Shown here: positions 52,380 through 59,850 of the stretch, piece after piece
Position numbering within the stretch: the first letter of the stretch is position 1
Layout: each line of letters begins with the position of its first letter
Assembly (NCBI GenBank): GCA_963707905.1
Contig: CAVPSA010000023.1
Location: 124,001 to 188,000, forward strand
Reading direction: 5' to 3'
Source of the DNA: DASXKD01 sp963707905
Lineage (GTDB): Bacteria > Actinomycetota > Actinomycetes > Streptosporangiales > Streptosporangiaceae
DNA: 64,000 nucleotides
Notes under the pieces: generated by a model
Told to the model about the DNA's origin: nothing
The model's database searches: none
What the model saw: only the letters and a program-made list of their open reading frames with translations
Program-made: the position numbers and the translations under genes

Positions 52380-53681
52380 TTACGGGTAGCTGGCGCCCCG
52401 CTGTTCGGACGGTAGCTGGCCCAGCGTGGTCTGCAGGCTGGACAGCGCGGAACTGGGCGAGATGCTGCCGTTCAGCACCGAGGGCAGTTCCTTGCTGCCG
52501 GTGTTCACCACGTTGGGCTGGACCACGTTGTCGAGCATCGGGTAGGCGGTCATGTGGTCCTGGCTCACGAAGTTGAGCATCTCCTGGTTGACCGGGTTGG
52601 AGGTGGAGGTGCCCTTGATGGCCGGGATCAGCCCGGCCGCGTTGATGATCTGGGCGGCCTGCGGGGTGGTCATGAACTCAAGGAACTGCAGCGCCTGGGT
52701 CGGGTGCTGCGCATAGGTGGTCATCGAGAGCCCGTCTCCGGCGAAGTCCACCACGCCCTTGATCGGGGTGTTGGAGAACGGCGGCACGAACGCCGCCACC
52801 TTGCTGCCGAGCGCGTTGGTGAACTTCTGGGTGTCCCAGGTGCCGTCCACCATCATGGCCGCCTTGCCGGACTCGAAGTCGCCCAGGTTGTTGGTCTTGG
52901 TCAGCACGTCGGAGTTGGTGCAGCCCTCGCTCTTCAGCTTGGACCAGGTGGACAGCTGGGCGGCGTTCGCCGCGGAGGTCCACGGGATCTGCCCGCTGTA
53001 GAGCTTCTGCCACTCGGACAACGGGTACTGGCCGATCATCATGTAGCTCATGTCGTACCAGGGGTAGAACTCCGCGCCCAGCGGCTGGCCGCCGTTGCCG
53101 TAGGTGAACGGCAGGTAGCCGGCCGCCTTCAGCTTCTTGCACGCGGCGAACAACTGGGTCCAGTCGGTGGGCACCGCGGCCACGCCCGCCTTGGCGAAGT
53201 CGGCCTTGTTGTAGAAGCCGATGTAGAACTGGTTCTCCAGCGGGATCACATAGGGGCCGTTCGCGGCGTTGAACTGGTCCGACGTCCACTTCAGCGCGTC
53301 CGGGTCGATCCGCGCGAGGGCGGCGTCCGGGATCTTCCCCTTGAGGTTGGTGAGGAAGTCCTTGTACTGGAGGGTGAACAATCCGGTCCACATCACCGCC
53401 AGGTCGGGGCCGGTCTTGGACACGGCCGCCGCCTGGAGCAAGGCGAAGTAGTTGTCGGCAGGCTGGCTCACCACGTTCACGGTGACGTTCTTGTGGATCT
53501 TCTCGAAGGCCTTGGCCAGGTTCTGCAACGCGGTCGCGTTCTGCTCGGTGCCATAGTTGTGCCAGATGGTGAGCGTGACCGGGCTCGACGTCGAGCCCGA
53601 GCCGCTACTTCCGCCGCTGCCACACGCGGCAGCGAGCAGGGCCGTCGCGGCCAAGCCCGCCACCAGTGTCCATCGCCTCAC
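52380..53681 (-). CDS. Carbohydrate ABC substrate-binding lipoprotein (family 1)
   Basis: Binding protein of 433 aa. Lipobox LLAAAC with Cys20, followed by a Gly/Ser-rich linker and the family 1 opening VTLTIWHNYGTEQNATALQN. Later parts (GPYVIPLENQFYIGFYNKAD, then KAAMMVDGTWDTQKF) are typical of the family. Substrate is a sugar, oligosaccharide or polyol; the dehydrogenase/lactonase/dehydratase neighbours favour a monosaccharide oxidised without phosphorylation. Downstream of the ilvD-like gene by 32 bp. Confidence 0.93.
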   Translation of the reverse strand: MRRWTLVAGLAATALLAAACGSGGSSGSGSTSSPVTLTIWHNYGTEQNATALQNLAKAFEKIHKNVTVNVVSQPADNYFALLQAAAVSKTGPDLAVMWTGLFTLQYKDFLTNLKGKIPDAALARIDPDALKWTSDQFNAANGPYVIPLENQFYIGFYNKADFAKAGVAAVPTDWTQLFAACKKLKAAGYLPFTYGNGGQPLGAEFYPWYDMSYMMIGQYPLSEWQKLYSGQIPWTSAANAAQLSTWSKLKSEGCTNSDVLTKTNNLGDFESGKAAMMVDGTWDTQKFTNALGSKVAAFVPPFSNTPIKGVVDFAGDGLSMTTYAQHPTQALQFLEFMTTPQAAQIINAAGLIPAIKGTSTSNPVNQEMLNFVSQDHMTAYPMLDNVVQPNVVNTGSKELPSVLNGSISPSSALSSLQTTLGQLPSEQRGASYP

Positions 53682-53713
53682 GGCTCTCTCCCTTCCCTGT
53701 CTTGCCCCATTGG

Positions 53714-55528
53714 TCAGGTCCTCCCGACCACTGGCTCGATGAACCGGCGGTGTGCCGGTGTAGGTGCCCGGAGGAAGTCCAGGTCACAGCCCTCGGGCGC
53801 CTGTAGTACGTGATCGCGGTACAGGGCCGGCCAGCCACGCAGGTGCGGCGAGTGCGGCGGCCGCCATTCCGCCGACCTGCGGGCCAGCTCCGCCGCGGGC
53901 ACCTCCAGGTCGAGCGTGCCCGCGGCCGCGTCCACCGCGATCAGGTCCCCGTCACGGGCCAGCGCCAGCGGGCCACCGATGGCCGCTTCCGGGGCCGCAT
54001 GCAGGAACACCGTGCCGAAGCTGGTGCCGCTCATCCGGGCGTCGGTGACCCGGACCATATCGGTCACTCCCGCCGTGGTCAGCTTGGCTGGGATGGGGAT
54101 CATGCCCCACTCCGGCATCCCCGGGACGCCGACCGGGCCGCAGCCGCCCAGGACCAGGACGCTGTCCGGGGTCACCGGCAGATCCGGGTCGTCCACCCGT
54201 TGCCGCATGTCCGCATAGCCGTGGAAGACCACGGCGCGCCCGCGGTGCCGCAGCAGTGCCGGGGTCGCGGCGCTGACCTTGATGACCGCGCCGTCCGGGG
54301 CCAGCGACCCGCGCACGACCGCGAACGCTCCGCCGGTCCGCAGCGGGTCGTCGCGCCGCCTGATCGCGCCGCCTTGTTTCGGGGGCGGGGCGGCGGCGGC
54401 GATCTCACCGAGGCTCCTGCCGGTGACGGTGACCGGGGACGGGTCAAGCAGCGGTGCCAGTTCGGCCAGCAGTGCAGGCAGCCCGCCGGCCGCGTGGAAG
54501 TCCTGCATCAGGCCGGTCCCTGACGGCTGGACGTCGGCGAGCACGGGCACGCCGGCGCCGAGGCGGCCGATGTCGTCCAGGGGCAGCGGTACGCCCACCC
54601 GGCCCGCGATCGCGGGCAGGTGGATCACCGCGTTGGTGGAACCCGCGGCCGCATGCAGCACCCGGACCGCGTTGCCGAAGGCGGCGGGAGTCAGCACGGC
54701 CGAGGGGCGGAGCTGGCTGGTGACCGCGGTCACGGCGCACCGGCCCGCCTGGCGTGCCGCGGCGAGCGCGGCCGGATCGCCGGACGGGATCGTGCTCGAT
54801 CCGGGGATCATCAGGCCGAGCGCCTCGGCCATCAAGGCCATGGTCGACGCCGTGCCCATGGTGTTGCAGGCACCCGCGCCGCAGTCCAGGCAGGCTTCCA
54901 GGTCGCGCCATTCGGTGTCGCTGACCCGGCCCGCGCGCCGCTCGTCCCACAGCCGCCACAGCGCGGTCCCGGCGCCGATCCGCTCACCGCGAAATATGGC
55001 GGGTTGACGTGCGCCTCCGGTAACAACCACCGTGGCGATGTCCGCGCTGGCCGCGCCCATGATCGCGCCGGGTACCGTCTTGTCGCAGTTGGCCAGGATG
55101 ACGATGCCGTCCAGCGGGTAGCTGCGGATCGTCTCTTCGATCTCGATCGCCAGCAGGTTGCGGTAGAGCATGGCGGCCGGCTTCATCAGGTCCTCGCCGA
55201 GCGAGATCGTGCCGAACTCGGCCGGGATGCCGCCGGCGTCCTCGACGCCCTGGCGGACCGCGCCGGCCAGCGCGCGCAACGGCAGGTTGCACGGGTTCAG
55301 GTCGCTCCAGGAGTTGGCGATGCCGATCACCGGGCGGCCGCCACGGCCCACCGAGAGGCCGGCGGACCGCAACGCCACCCGGTGCGCCATCGCGACCTCG
55401 TCGTCCCCGGTCAACCACGCGTCGGATCGCAGCGTTTTTCCCGCCCCCGCGCTCTGCTTGTCCCGCCCCCGCGCTCTGCTTGTCCCGCCCCCGCGCTCCG
55501 CGCCCGCCCCCCTCGCGCCCGCCCCCAC
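53714..55528 (-). CDS. IlvD/Edd-family sugar-acid dehydratase with repeat-disturbed start
   Basis: Fe-S dehydratase that would remove water from an aldonic acid to give a 2-keto-3-deoxy acid (arabinonate/xylonate/gluconate type) or act as dihydroxy-acid dehydratase. About 570 normal residues from KTLRSDAWLTGDDE. The cluster ligands are in LANCDKTVPGAIMG and CLDCGAGACNTMGTAST, the conserved C-terminal site in TDARMSGTSFGTVFLH. The upstream codons lie in a tandem repeat; GTG 55528 is the first in-frame start. The ATG at 55556 that overlaps the previous gene's stop is out of frame by one base. Confidence 0.9.
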   Translation of the reverse strand: MGAGARGAGAERGGGTSRARGRDKQSAGAGKTLRSDAWLTGDDEVAMAHRVALRSAGLSVGRGGRPVIGIANSWSDLNPCNLPLRALAGAVRQGVEDAGGIPAEFGTISLGEDLMKPAAMLYRNLLAIEIEETIRSYPLDGIVILANCDKTVPGAIMGAASADIATVVVTGGARQPAIFRGERIGAGTALWRLWDERRAGRVSDTEWRDLEACLDCGAGACNTMGTASTMALMAEALGLMIPGSSTIPSGDPAALAAARQAGRCAVTAVTSQLRPSAVLTPAAFGNAVRVLHAAAGSTNAVIHLPAIAGRVGVPLPLDDIGRLGAGVPVLADVQPSGTGLMQDFHAAGGLPALLAELAPLLDPSPVTVTGRSLGEIAAAAPPPKQGGAIRRRDDPLRTGGAFAVVRGSLAPDGAVIKVSAATPALLRHRGRAVVFHGYADMRQRVDDPDLPVTPDSVLVLGGCGPVGVPGMPEWGMIPIPAKLTTAGVTDMVRVTDARMSGTSFGTVFLHAAPEAAIGGPLALARDGDLIAVDAAAGTLDLEVPAAELARRSAEWRPPHSPHLRGWPALYRDHVLQAPEGCDLDFLRAPTPAHRRFIEPVVGRT

Positions 55529-55550
55529 TCGGCGCCCGCCCCCACTCGCT
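55439..55550 (-). repeat. 22-bp tandem array at the ilvD-like 5' end
   Basis: Two exact 22-bp units (55455-55476 and 55477-55498) and a 16-bp partial unit (55439-55454), followed toward the start by three degenerate G-rich units of 16-17 bp. The minus-strand unit reads GAGCGCGGGGGCGGGACAAG plus CA. Because 22 is not divisible by 3, each gain or loss shifts the downstream frame. Confidence 0.9.
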
Positions 55551-55552
55551 TG

Positions 55553-56485
55553 TCATGATGGCGGCTCCGGGACGCCCAGGCCCGCCGCTGCCGGGCCGGA
55601 CTGGACCAGGTCAAGGCCGCTGCGCTTGATCCACTCCAGGGCCACGGCGGCCCGGTGCACCTTCTCCCGTGCGATCAGGGACGCCTCACCGACCAGGTGC
55701 AGGCCGCTGGGGTACAGCGCGCGCGAGTTCCGCAGCCCGAACTTCGTGTACATCGGCGCGGCCACCGCGACCAGGTCGGCCGACTCCTGCCCACGGACCA
55801 CACCGCCCATGCCGCTTGGTGACTCCACGTACAGGTCGATCGGCAGGCCGGTCACCGCGCGCATCTCGGCAAGCTGGCCGAGCGTGGCGTCCGACGGCAC
55901 GTTGATCGTGGAGGCGCCGAGCCGGTCGAGCTGGCGCACGGTCAGCGGGTTGGCCGGTGCGAGCATCGCGGAGACCTTCCAGACCACCGACGCGGGGATC
56001 TCGCCGCCGCGCTGCAGTTCCGCCAGCACCTCGAGCAGGCCGGTGTCGGCGACCAGGAAGCCCCGGATTCCGTGATCTACCCCGCGCAGTACGTCATCGA
56101 TGGCGTACCTGAGCTGCCGCGCGCCCCGGATCAGCCCGGCGCGGGACGGCCCTTCGCCGGACTGGGCGAGGCTGCCGACGTCCCATTCCTCCCGTGGCCC
56201 GACGAACAGCGACACCTCGACGCCGTGGTCGGCGGCGATCCGCGCCATCTCGTCAAGCTCGGCCGCTGATAGCAGCATGGCGCCGCTGCCCTGGGAGACC
56301 CGGTTGACCGTGATGTCCTCGGCCTTGGCCTGGTCGATCACGGCGCGGAGTACCTCGGGGCCCTCCACGCTGGGGATCTCGATACGGAAGTGTGCTCCGT
56401 CGGGGAATCTTTGACCGCTGGCCGTGGTCACGGGCTCCGCCGTGATCCCGTGCCGGGCGAGCACCTGTGCCCCGGTCAATGCCAT
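55553..56485 (-). CDS. Conserved TIM-barrel-like protein (peptidase U32-like), role unknown
   Basis: A 310-aa soluble protein, MALTGAQVLARHGITAEPVT, with alternating strands and helices that suggest a TIM barrel: FRIEIPSVEGPEVL, ITVNRVSQGSGAMLL, VEVSLFVGPREEWDV, HGIRGFLVADTGLLEVL, STINVPSDATLGQLAEM and LPIDLYVESPSGMGG. It recalls peptidase U32-like barrels, without clear catalytic residues. ATG 56485 overlaps the M24-like stop (TGATG). Position between M24-like and dehydratase genes suggests a step in the same pathway; a missing keto-deoxy-acid aldolase or dehydratase step is one possibility (inference). Confidence 0.6.
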   Translation of the reverse strand: MALTGAQVLARHGITAEPVTTASGQRFPDGAHFRIEIPSVEGPEVLRAVIDQAKAEDITVNRVSQGSGAMLLSAAELDEMARIAADHGVEVSLFVGPREEWDVGSLAQSGEGPSRAGLIRGARQLRYAIDDVLRGVDHGIRGFLVADTGLLEVLAELQRGGEIPASVVWKVSAMLAPANPLTVRQLDRLGASTINVPSDATLGQLAEMRAVTGLPIDLYVESPSGMGGVVRGQESADLVAVAAPMYTKFGLRNSRALYPSGLHLVGEASLIAREKVHRAAVALEWIKRSGLDLVQSGPAAAGLGVPEPPS

Positions 56486-57807
56486 CACTGCACCTCCAGA
56501 ACGAGCGGACGGGGCGGGATGCCTGCTGCGGCTTCGCCGGCCGGCCAGCCTGGGCCCGTGGTGACCCGTTCCAGGCCGTCGGCGTGTACGAGATAGGTGT
56601 CCTCGGCCTTGGCGCCGCCGGGCAGGCTCGGGTTCCAGGCGACCGCGTGGCCGGGTTCGATGCGCACGCCCGGCCAGCGGGAACCGCCCTGGCCCGGGGC
56701 GATCTCGAACTCGCGCTGCGCGTAGCCGATCGGGCCGCCCTGGTAGTGCCCGGCCCAGCCGCCTGGCGCGCCTTCGGCGGCGTAGCCGTGGTCCAGGGCG
56801 CCGAGCACGTCCCCGTAGCTGCGGCCGGGCCGGCCCGCGGCCAGGGTGGCGGCCTCGATCCGGCGCACCTGTTTGAAAAGTGCCTGCAGCTCCGCGCTCA
56901 GCGGTACGGCACTGGCGAAGCGGGTGGCCGCGGCATGCAGCCCGCCGCGCCGCGCGACCACCACCGCCATCGCGAGGTGGCGCACCGGCGCACCGGCCGC
57001 CATCGGGTGGCGGTACCGCCGGACCCGGTCGTCCCCGCCGACGATCAGGACCGGGGCATCCGCCCCACGGGCTTCCAGGGCCGCGGCCACCCGGGCCTGG
57101 ATGTCCAGGTCACGCTCGCCGGGCGACCAGGCGGTCAGCGCTTCCTCCAGCGCCGCGGCGGCATCGGCGCCGAGCGCGCGCAGGTCCTCCTGCTCGGCCA
57201 CGGACAGGGTGAGCCGCAGCGCGGTGAGGTCGTCGGAGGAGTCTGTGCCGAACGCCGGGTGCCCGTCGGAGGCCAGTGCGCTCGCGGGTGCGCCGGCGAC
57301 CTCCGCGGCCGCGCGCACGAACGCATCCGGGTCGTACCAGGGCACGGCCACCAGTTCGGCGAAACCGTGCCTGCCGGGCTGGTACTCCTCGGCGATCCGG
57401 TCCGCTTCCACCTCGGTGGTGATCAGCGTGGCGGACTCACCCGACAGGACCGCCCAGACCAGATCCGTGGCGGCCGACCGGTCCACGGGCGGCGGCAGCC
57501 CGCCGGTCAGCCAGGACACCGGCCCCGGCCGGGTCAGCACCAGCCCCGGCAGCCCCTGCTGCTGCAGCCATCGCGCAGCAGCGCTCCCGCGCCGCACCGC
57601 GCCCGGAGCACGCTCCGCGTCACCGAGGGCTCGCTCGGCTCGCCGCTCGCCAGCCGGCCATGGCCGAGGCCCCGGAGCATCCAGCGAGCAGCCCGTCGCC
57701 AGCCGGCGCGGCCGCAGGCCACCGGGGGGCTCCGGGGGGTCGCCCCCCCGGACAAGCACTGCGGGCCTCGGCGAAGCTGCCGAATGGCAGCAAGCAGCAT
57801 CGGCCAA
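56485..57807 (-). CDS. M24 (creatinase/aminopeptidase P)-like protein lacking metal Asp ligands
   Basis: A pita-bread-fold homologue of about 380 normal residues. The N-terminal creatinase-like domain includes PGPVSWLTGG; the second domain has PVRHLAMAVVVARRGGLHAA, where family members have two metal-binding Asp but here none is seen. GHYQGGPIGYAQREFE and PGGAKAEDTYLV keep a His and a Glu. So it is probably not a metallopeptidase of the ordinary type. The first 60 residues, including VRGGDPPEPPGGLRPRR, come partly from repeat family 1. A GTG at 57597 is an alternative start. First gene leftward from the IclR operator. Confidence 0.75.
   Translation of the reverse strand: MADAACCHSAASPRPAVLVRGGDPPEPPGGLRPRRLATGCSLDAPGPRPWPAGERRAERALGDAERAPGAVRRGSAAARWLQQQGLPGLVLTRPGPVSWLTGGLPPPVDRSAATDLVWAVLSGESATLITTEVEADRIAEEYQPGRHGFAELVAVPWYDPDAFVRAAAEVAGAPASALASDGHPAFGTDSSDDLTALRLTLSVAEQEDLRALGADAAAALEEALTAWSPGERDLDIQARVAAALEARGADAPVLIVGGDDRVRRYRHPMAAGAPVRHLAMAVVVARRGGLHAAATRFASAVPLSAELQALFKQVRRIEAATLAAGRPGRSYGDVLGALDHGYAAEGAPGGWAGHYQGGPIGYAQREFEIAPGQGGSRWPGVRIEPGHAVAWNPSLPGGAKAEDTYLVHADGLERVTTGPGWPAGEAAAGIPPRPLVLEVQ
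57710..57759 (-). repeat. Repeat family 1, copy D (left part only)
   Basis: On the minus strand GTGCTTGTCCGGGGGGGCGA through to TGGCCTGCGGCC, 50 bp, matching copy C except for two bases. It lacks the right end with TTCCTCCGTCACCGG. Translated within the M24-like N-terminus. Confidence 0.85.
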
Positions 57808-57809
57808 CT

Positions 57810-57828
57810 CGTTCGGTAGTACCGAACG
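57810..57828. promoter_or_regulatory. IclR operator in the divergent promoter
   Basis: Perfect 19-bp palindrome CGTTCGGTAGTACCGAACG (9-bp arms, one central base) just before the leftward M24-like start. A plus-strand -10-like TATAGA follows at 57840-57845. A diverged half-site TGCCGAACG lies at 57926-57934, inside the iclR start region. Confidence 0.85.
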
Positions 57829-57851
57829 ACGTTTTGTGATATAGAATCACC

Positions 57852-57938
57852 ATGACATGCAATCACCCAGGTCAAACCGTGTCAACCTTGATCAACGGGG
57901 AGTTGGACGGTGGCGTGGTTGGTAATGCCGAACGATAA
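57852..57938 (+). other. Possible 28-codon leader ORF overlapping the iclR start
   Basis: ATG 57852 to TAA 57936-57938 encodes MTCNHPGQTVSTLINGELDG plus eight residues, in a different frame from iclR and overlapping its first codons. It starts 5-7 bp after a TATAGAAT -10-like box, so it could be made from a leaderless message. Coding is not proven. Confidence 0.3.
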
Positions 57939-58770
57939 GCCGCCTTTGGTTTCCGATGACGCAACGGCCTCGGGGGACCCGGTCGCGGGCCGGTACACGG
58001 TGCGCAGCGTGGCCCGCGCATTGCGGCTGGTCGAGGCCGTCGCGGAGGGCCCGGCCGAAGGGCGCTCGCTGAGCGACCTGGCCAGGGAACTAGGTACTTC
58101 GAAGAGCGCCACGCTGGCCCTGGCCCGCACCCTGTCCGCCTTCGGGTACCTGCGGGAGGCCACGCACGGCCGCGGTTACGCGCTGGGCACGGCGCTGATC
58201 CGGCTGGGGGACATGGCCGGCCAGCAGATCCCGCTGCGCGACCTGTGCCGCCCGCTGATCGACGAGCTGTCCAGGGAGACCAAGATGACCGCGCGGGCCG
58301 CGGTCAACGACGGCGGGTACCCGGTGTTCATCGACCGGGTGGATGGCCCGGGCACGGTACGGTTCCACACCCCGCTCGGCCAGCGCGAGGTCCCGTACGC
58401 CTCGGCGGCGGGCAAGGCGATCCTCGCGGCCATGGACGAGGCGGCGGTGCGCCAGGTGTGCGCCGACACCGGGCTGCGGCCCAGGACCGCGCACACCATC
58501 ACCGACATCGGCACGCTGCTTGACAACCTGGCCGCTGTGCGGCGGCGCGGGTTCGCCGTGGACGACGAGGAGGACGCCGAGGGCGTCATCTGCGTGGGGG
58601 CGGCGTTCTTCGGTCACGACGGCGGTTGCGGGGGAGCGGTCAGCGTGACCGGCATCAAGGGGGACCTGCCCGCCTGGCGGGTGGAGGAGCTTGGCCAGGC
58701 CGTGCGGCGGTGCGCGGACCGGGTCTCCGAGTCACTGGGCGGCAGCCGTTATGCAGAAATTTCCACGTGA
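57910..58770 (+). CDS. IclR-family transcriptional regulator
   Basis: Regulator of 286 aa. The winged helix is near residues 30-90 (VARALRLVEAVAEGPAEGRS, LARELGTSKSATLALARTL); the C-terminal GAF-like effector domain includes RETKMTARAAVNDGGYPVFI and GVICVGAAFFGHDG-like sequence (EGVICVGAAFFG). IclR proteins bind sugar acids, aromatics or small organic acids. GTG 57910 has GGGGAG in front; ATG 57925 is an alternative. The palindrome at 57810 is its likely site; it probably controls both arms of the cluster and itself. Confidence 0.93.
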   Translation: MAWLVMPNDKPPLVSDDATASGDPVAGRYTVRSVARALRLVEAVAEGPAEGRSLSDLARELGTSKSATLALARTLSAFGYLREATHGRGYALGTALIRLGDMAGQQIPLRDLCRPLIDELSRETKMTARAAVNDGGYPVFIDRVDGPGTVRFHTPLGQREVPYASAAGKAILAAMDEAAVRQVCADTGLRPRTAHTITDIGTLLDNLAAVRRRGFAVDDEEDAEGVICVGAAFFGHDGGCGGAVSVTGIKGDLPAWRVEELGQAVRRCADRVSESLGGSRYAEIST

Positions 58771-58821
58771 CCGTGCCAGCAAACCGGGTGTGGTGGCTGA
58801 GGCGGGAGGGGCAGGAGAGCG

Positions 58822-59850
58822 ATGAGTGACGATCGGAGCCCGGCGCTGGTGGTGCGCGTGCCCGGCGACGTGGTGCTGGAGGAGCGGGACGCGCCGGTAC
58901 CCGGGCCGGGAGAGGTGCTCATCCAGCCGGACGTGGTGGGCCTGTGCGGCACCGACCTCGATCTCGTGGCGGGCCGGGTCGATCCCGCCTACACGCGCTA
59001 CCCGCTGGTGCTCGGGCACGAATGGTCGGGCACCGTGGTCAGCGCGGACGGCTCGGCGCTCGCGCCGGGGACCCGGGTTGTCGCCGAGGGGATCGTGCCG
59101 TGCGGGCACTGCGCGCGCTGCCGCGCCGGGGACACGAACCTGTGCGCCACCTACGACGAGCTCGGCTTCACCCGCGACGGCGCGGCCGCGGGGTATGTCG
59201 CCGTGGCGGCACCGCTGGTGCACGCCATCGGCCCCGCCGTCAGCGCGGAGGACGCCGCGCTGGTCGAGCCCGCCTCGGTGGTCTACCGTGCGCTGGCCGG
59301 CAGCGCGGTCGCGCCCGGCTGCCGGGCGCTTGTGGTCGGGGACGGCACCGTGGCGCTGCTCGCGGTCCGGTTGCTCGGCCTGTGGTCGCCCGGCGAGATC
59401 GTCATGCTCGGCCGCCGGGAGGGCCAGGCGGGGCTCGCCGCCACCGCGGGCGCGGGCAGGTTCGAGACCTCTCCGGCGGCGGCGGGCACCGGCTACGACC
59501 TGGTGATCGAGGCGGCGGGCAGCACGGACGCCGTGCTCACCGCGCTGGCGGCGGCGCGGCGCGGCGGGTCCGTGGTGCTGATCGGGCTGCCACCGCACGG
59601 GGACACCGCGGCGGTACCCGTCGATGACCTGGTCAACAACGACCTGACCGTCCGGGGCAGCTTCGGGTACACCTCGTCGGCCTGGCGGGACGTGGTCGCG
59701 CTGCTCAACTCGGGCCGGCTCCGGCTGGACTTCCTGGTCACGCACCGGTTCGCGCTGGAGGACTGGGCGCTCGCCGTCGATGCCCTGCGCGGCTCGGCGA
59801 GCCCGCGTGGCAAGGTGATGCTGACGATCGGCACGCCGGAGGAACTATGA
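58822..59850 (+). CDS. Zn-dependent medium-chain dehydrogenase (polyol/sugar/threonine type)
   Basis: NAD(P)-dependent alcohol dehydrogenase of 342 aa. Catalytic zinc ligands Cys42 (GLCGTD) and His66/Glu67 (GHEWSG). Structural zinc Cys94, Cys97, Cys100 and Cys108 in CGHCARCRAGDTNLC. The Rossmann motif is VVGDGTVALLAV. Closest by layout to sorbitol, xylitol or threonine dehydrogenases. It can do the first oxidation of the sugar or polyol. The aldehyde dehydrogenase follows by ATGA overlap. Confidence 0.92.
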   Translation: MSDDRSPALVVRVPGDVVLEERDAPVPGPGEVLIQPDVVGLCGTDLDLVAGRVDPAYTRYPLVLGHEWSGTVVSADGSALAPGTRVVAEGIVPCGHCARCRAGDTNLCATYDELGFTRDGAAAGYVAVAAPLVHAIGPAVSAEDAALVEPASVVYRALAGSAVAPGCRALVVGDGTVALLAVRLLGLWSPGEIVMLGRREGQAGLAATAGAGRFETSPAAAGTGYDLVIEAAGSTDAVLTALAAARRGGSVVLIGLPPHGDTAAVPVDDLVNNDLTVRGSFGYTSSAWRDVVALLNSGRLRLDFLVTHRFALEDWALAVDALRGSASPRGKVMLTIGTPEEL

